This document shows, piece after piece, positions 5,459 to 7,322 of a stretch of DNA of 7,322 bases. Within the stretch, counting starts at the first letter, position 1. Each line of letters begins with the position of its first letter. Location of the stretch: contig JAHDIA010000303.1 of the NCBI GenBank assembly GCA_020631035.1, positions 1 through 7,322 of the forward strand, written 5' to 3'. A model generated the notes under the pieces. That model made no database searches. It was given only the letters and a program-made list of their open reading frames with translations, and had not been told where the DNA came from. The stretch comes from Chitinophagales bacterium (lineage in GTDB: Bacteria > Bacteroidota > Bacteroidia > Chitinophagales > UBA2359). The position numbers were made by a program, and so were the translations under genes.

Positions 5459-6868
5459 CTACTCTTTCCAAAAATGAACTGTCGCATAAGGCTTGGTCAC
5501 AATACTATCCTTTTGCCCAATCAACGACAATATTTTATTATTAAAATCCTTTTTCATCACCTGCAATGTATTTTTTCCTTTAGGCAAATGCTCAATGGAC
5601 AAAACCGTTTTAATACCCTTTTCTTTTTTATTGGGATGTTCATAAAAAAAGAATTCAGGATGCTGCACCAAAGAATCATTGAGATGGATGCTATACATTT
5701 GTTCTAGACATTGCAAAGCAGCCTCGATTTTAGCTGGTTCATGCTGTCTGAGTTTATCAGGTGAAATATAAGGCTCAAAATTACTTATCTGATTGTCATT
5801 GGTAGAAAATCGAAAGCTACCTGACTGTGTGTTGTACGACAAGACTTCTGTCGTGTCTCTTGCATCTTGGCACAATTCATATGCCACCTCATTGTCAATC
5901 ACCCAATGTCTGATGAACAAAGGTAAATAAGATGTAGAGATGATTTGCGAAGGAATACTAATTTTTTCTATTCGTTCATCTGCTCCTTTTTCATTGGCAT
6001 AATAATTGGCATGCATGGATTGTTCATTGCCATCATACAAGAAGTAATTATAAGTATCATAGCGAATGTCGCCCTTCAATTGCCAAACCGAAAAGACAGC
6101 AATGACGATCCCTACAAAAAACCAGCGATTGACACTTGAAATCAAGGTGTAATACAATCCCCTGTACAAAGGAGCAAGCGTAATAATACTATAAAAACGA
6201 TAAATAGGATGGTACAATTTGGCAATGGCATTGTTTTTTTTGAGCAGACCAAAAGACAAAAAATCAAAAGCATACAACAAACCACCTATAAAATAAGCCA
6301 ATAGCAATACATTGGCGAGTGTTTTCAAAATGGGCTTATCAAGTGTAAATTGTGCCAGTGGGTAAAATAAAGTGGCAAATAGGATAAAGGTAAAAAAGGA
6401 CATCATACTAAATACCAGCAAAAAACTGGCAGAAAATATCAAACTACACCATTTGTCTAGGCTAATAACCAAATCTTTGACAGAGTGGTATTTGCTAGAA
6501 AGTTTGTTCGTAAAAAAACTCCCAAAATTCAGCTTTTGGTAATCAATGCTAGGCGTTACGGACTGTAGACCAATCATCCCAATCCACAGCCCTCTCAATG
6601 TGAGGTGTAAAATCAAACTGACAATAAGCACCCCTAAGATAAAATGCCCAAATTGAATAAGAGAAGTTGCCAAGGCGGTCGCCAAAAAACTTTGAAAAGG
6701 TTGGTTTTGGAGGATAACTTCATAATTGCTAAGAGCTTCCCGTCCACCCACCAATAAGAAAATGGCAATGGCCGAAATCACCAATTCCATCTGCCAACTC
6801 TCCCTTTGGAGGTTGTCCAGCCACTGTTCCAGCTTATTGTCATCGTGAGGTGTCGGGGATGTTTTCAT
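5459..6868 (-). CDS. Uncharacterised membrane protein with C-terminal soluble domain
   Basis: I do not recognise this 469-residue protein. After a polar N-terminus (1-27) it has hydrophobic segments at about 28-42, 60-90, 92-101, 141-170, 180-206 and 247-264, so roughly six membrane spans in the first 265 residues. The remaining 200 residues are soluble, with aromatic- and Tyr/Asn-rich stretches (YDTYNYFLYDG at 269-279) and a late segment LSIEHLPKGKNTLQV (423-437) that resembles a beta-sandwich strand pair. Topology suggests a membrane anchor or channel-like body carrying a sensor or binding domain, but no catalytic motif is visible. It lies 84 bases downstream of the Lacal_2735-type gene on the same strand, so the two may be co-transcribed. 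The start ATG follows the polar N-terminus naturally; no clear ribosome binding site is present. Confidence 0.8.
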   Translation of the reverse strand: MKTSPTPHDDNKLEQWLDNLQRESWQMELVISAIAIFLLVGGREALSNYEVILQNQPFQSFLATALATSLIQFGHFILGVLIVSLILHLTLRGLWIGMIGLQSVTPSIDYQKLNFGSFFTNKLSSKYHSVKDLVISLDKWCSLIFSASFLLVFSMMSFFTFILFATLFYPLAQFTLDKPILKTLANVLLLAYFIGGLLYAFDFLSFGLLKKNNAIAKLYHPIYRFYSIITLAPLYRGLYYTLISSVNRWFFVGIVIAVFSVWQLKGDIRYDTYNYFLYDGNEQSMHANYYANEKGADERIEKISIPSQIISTSYLPLFIRHWVIDNEVAYELCQDARDTTEVLSYNTQSGSFRFSTNDNQISNFEPYISPDKLRQHEPAKIEAALQCLEQMYSIHLNDSLVQHPEFFFYEHPNKKEKGIKTVLSIEHLPKGKNTLQVMKKDFNNKILSLIGQKDSIVTKPYATVHFWKE

Positions 6869-6936
6869 TGCGTTATTGACAGTCTTTGACCCAATAAATA
6901 TAGGAAAAGACCATCAATAAATGAAATTGGGAGAGA

Positions 6937-6957
6937 AGTAGATAGGTTTTGTCTACT
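6937..6957 (-). other. Small hairpin over the stop codon of the Lacal_2735-type gene
   Basis: AGTAGA (6937-6942) pairs with TCTACT (6952-6957), extendable by one G-T pair, with a 7-nt loop. It includes the stop codon of the 55-aa gene. There is no T-run after it in the direction of transcription, so it is a poor terminator; it may be chance. Confidence 0.25.
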
Positions 6958-7120
6958 CGACTATTTGTTCTATCTGTTTGAGCAATTCCTCTGCTTCTGC
7001 CAATTTTTTATCACTGGCTGTTCGGTCGGTATGCGACAGTTGGTGGGCTTCAGCCAGCAATTTCTGGTATTTCTTATTCAATTGCTCCTTCTTCGATTTC
7101 TTCTTAAACAATCCAAACAT
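6953..7120 (-). CDS. Lacal_2735-type small protein
   Basis: The minus strand encodes 55 residues, beginning MFGLFKKKSKKEQLNKKY and ending KQIEQIVE. This matches my memory of the Lacal_2735 family, a short Bacteroidota protein with an MFGLFKKKS start, a lysine-rich first third, a conserved LLxEAxxLSxxxRxASDxKxAEA centre and a helical end. Here these are LLAEAHQLSHTDRTASDKKLAEA (residues 21-43). The whole chain is predicted to be helical, possibly coiled, and cytosolic. The function of the family is unknown. The frame is closed by TAG, and the length is typical. It lies between a partial gene on the right and a membrane protein on the left, both on the same strand, and a strong repeat hairpin stands before it. 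Confidence 0.88.
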   Translation of the reverse strand: MFGLFKKKSKKEQLNKKYQKLLAEAHQLSHTDRTASDKKLAEAEELLKQIEQIVE

Positions 7121-7179
7121 GTTATTGGGTTTGATGGTGTAAAGGGATACAACAAACTAAGAAGCAAAAGGTTTCCCCC

Positions 7180-7224
7180 TTCGGCAAGCTCAGAGAGCAT
7201 TTCTCTGTTTCTGAGCTTGCCGAA
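7180..7224 (-). terminator. 15-bp repeat hairpin, possible terminator of the upstream gene
   Basis: TTCGGCAAGCTCAGA (7180-7194) and TCTGAGCTTGCCGAA (7210-7224) are perfect complements around a 15-nt loop, made of two inverted copies of the TGAGCTTGTCGAA-type word, both with C in place of T and so still able to pair. In the loop region CAGAGA/TCTCTG offers a competing smaller stem. On the minus strand it lies 56 bases after the stop codon of the partial gene, and no long T-run follows, so termination is only possible; as a repeat hairpin it is certain. Confidence 0.5.
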
Positions 7225-7277
7225 AGTAAGGAATAGTATCTGAGCTTGTCGAAAGAAGTTTCCTGAGCTTATCAAAG
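7180..7277. repeat. Cluster of four TGAGCTTGTCGAA-type words
   Basis: Within 98 bases there are four copies: one inverted (7180-7193), then TGAGCTTGCCGAAA (7212-7225), TGAGCTTGTCGAAA (7241-7254) and TGAGCTTATCAAAG (7264-7277). With the two copies at 2671-2730 and the one at 5227-5240 the window has seven, six of them in the same orientation and all outside genes. Confidence 0.85.
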
Positions 7278-7279
7278 GA

Positions 7280-7321
7280 TTACTCAATAAACCCCTTCTC
7301 CCTTAACCAATCGTCATTGAA
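7280..7321 (-). CDS. C-terminal end of an unidentified protein (partial)
   Basis: Reading leftwards from the window edge, one minus-strand frame gives FNDDWLREKGFIE followed by TAA (7280-7282). The composition, charged and aromatic with a closing stop just before a repeat cluster, is what a real protein end looks like, and the orientation agrees with the neighbouring genes. Thirteen residues are too few to name the family, and chance is not excluded. Confidence 0.45.
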   Translation of the reverse strand, partial: FNDDWLREKGFIE

Positions 7322-7322
7322 A

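Noticed and set aside
6965..7243. 92-codon plus-strand open frame
   Set aside because: It is antisense to the Lacal_2735-type gene, whose protein pattern is convincing, and extends into the repeat hairpin.

Overview
The window reads as chromosomal DNA of a Bacteroidota bacterium, most plausibly an aquatic or marine Saprospiria/Saprospiraceae-type lineage. The evidence is a short protein of the Bacteroidota-restricted Lacal_2735 type, a secreted protein with an Ig-like/CARDB-like architecture typical of the phylum, AT-rich spacers, starts without clear Shine-Dalgarno sequences, and dispersed intergenic repeats of a kind common in these genomes. The genus cannot be fixed from the sequence alone.

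Layout. Bases 1-474 carry no convincing gene: a dispersed intergenic element lies at 23-138, a composite inverted repeat at 214-344, and two nested perfect 10-bp inverted repeats at 362-472, which stop just before the next start codon. A plus-strand gene (475-1848) encodes a secreted protein with one Ig/PKD-like region and three CARDB-like repeats, and is closed by a strong intrinsic terminator (1865-1899). A second plus-strand gene (1939-2640) encodes a small peptidoglycan-binding-domain plus papain-like cysteine peptidase protein without a signal peptide. All remaining genes are on the minus strand. In order of transcription from the right edge they are: the last 13 codons of an unidentified protein (7280-7321), a 55-aa Lacal_2735-type protein (6953-7120), an uncharacterised 469-aa membrane protein (5459-6868), a BtuF-like helical-backbone receptor without a signal peptide (4236-5015), and an AtoE-type short-chain fatty acid transporter (2738-4075).

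The genes do not form one obvious pathway, and most are separated by repeat-filled spacers. Those spacers are the most structured part of the window: two opposed copies of one roughly 120-nt element, seven copies of a TGAGCTTGTCGAAG-type word (two of them forming a 15-bp hairpin), two adjacent GTACAGAC/TCTCTAC palindromes, a heptanucleotide minisatellite touching a stop codon, and a 25-nt tandem duplication.

I see no complete new defence, secretion or biosynthetic system. The best candidates for new biology are the leaderless two-domain peptidase, the nested inverted-repeat leader of the secreted protein gene, and the membrane protein of unknown family.
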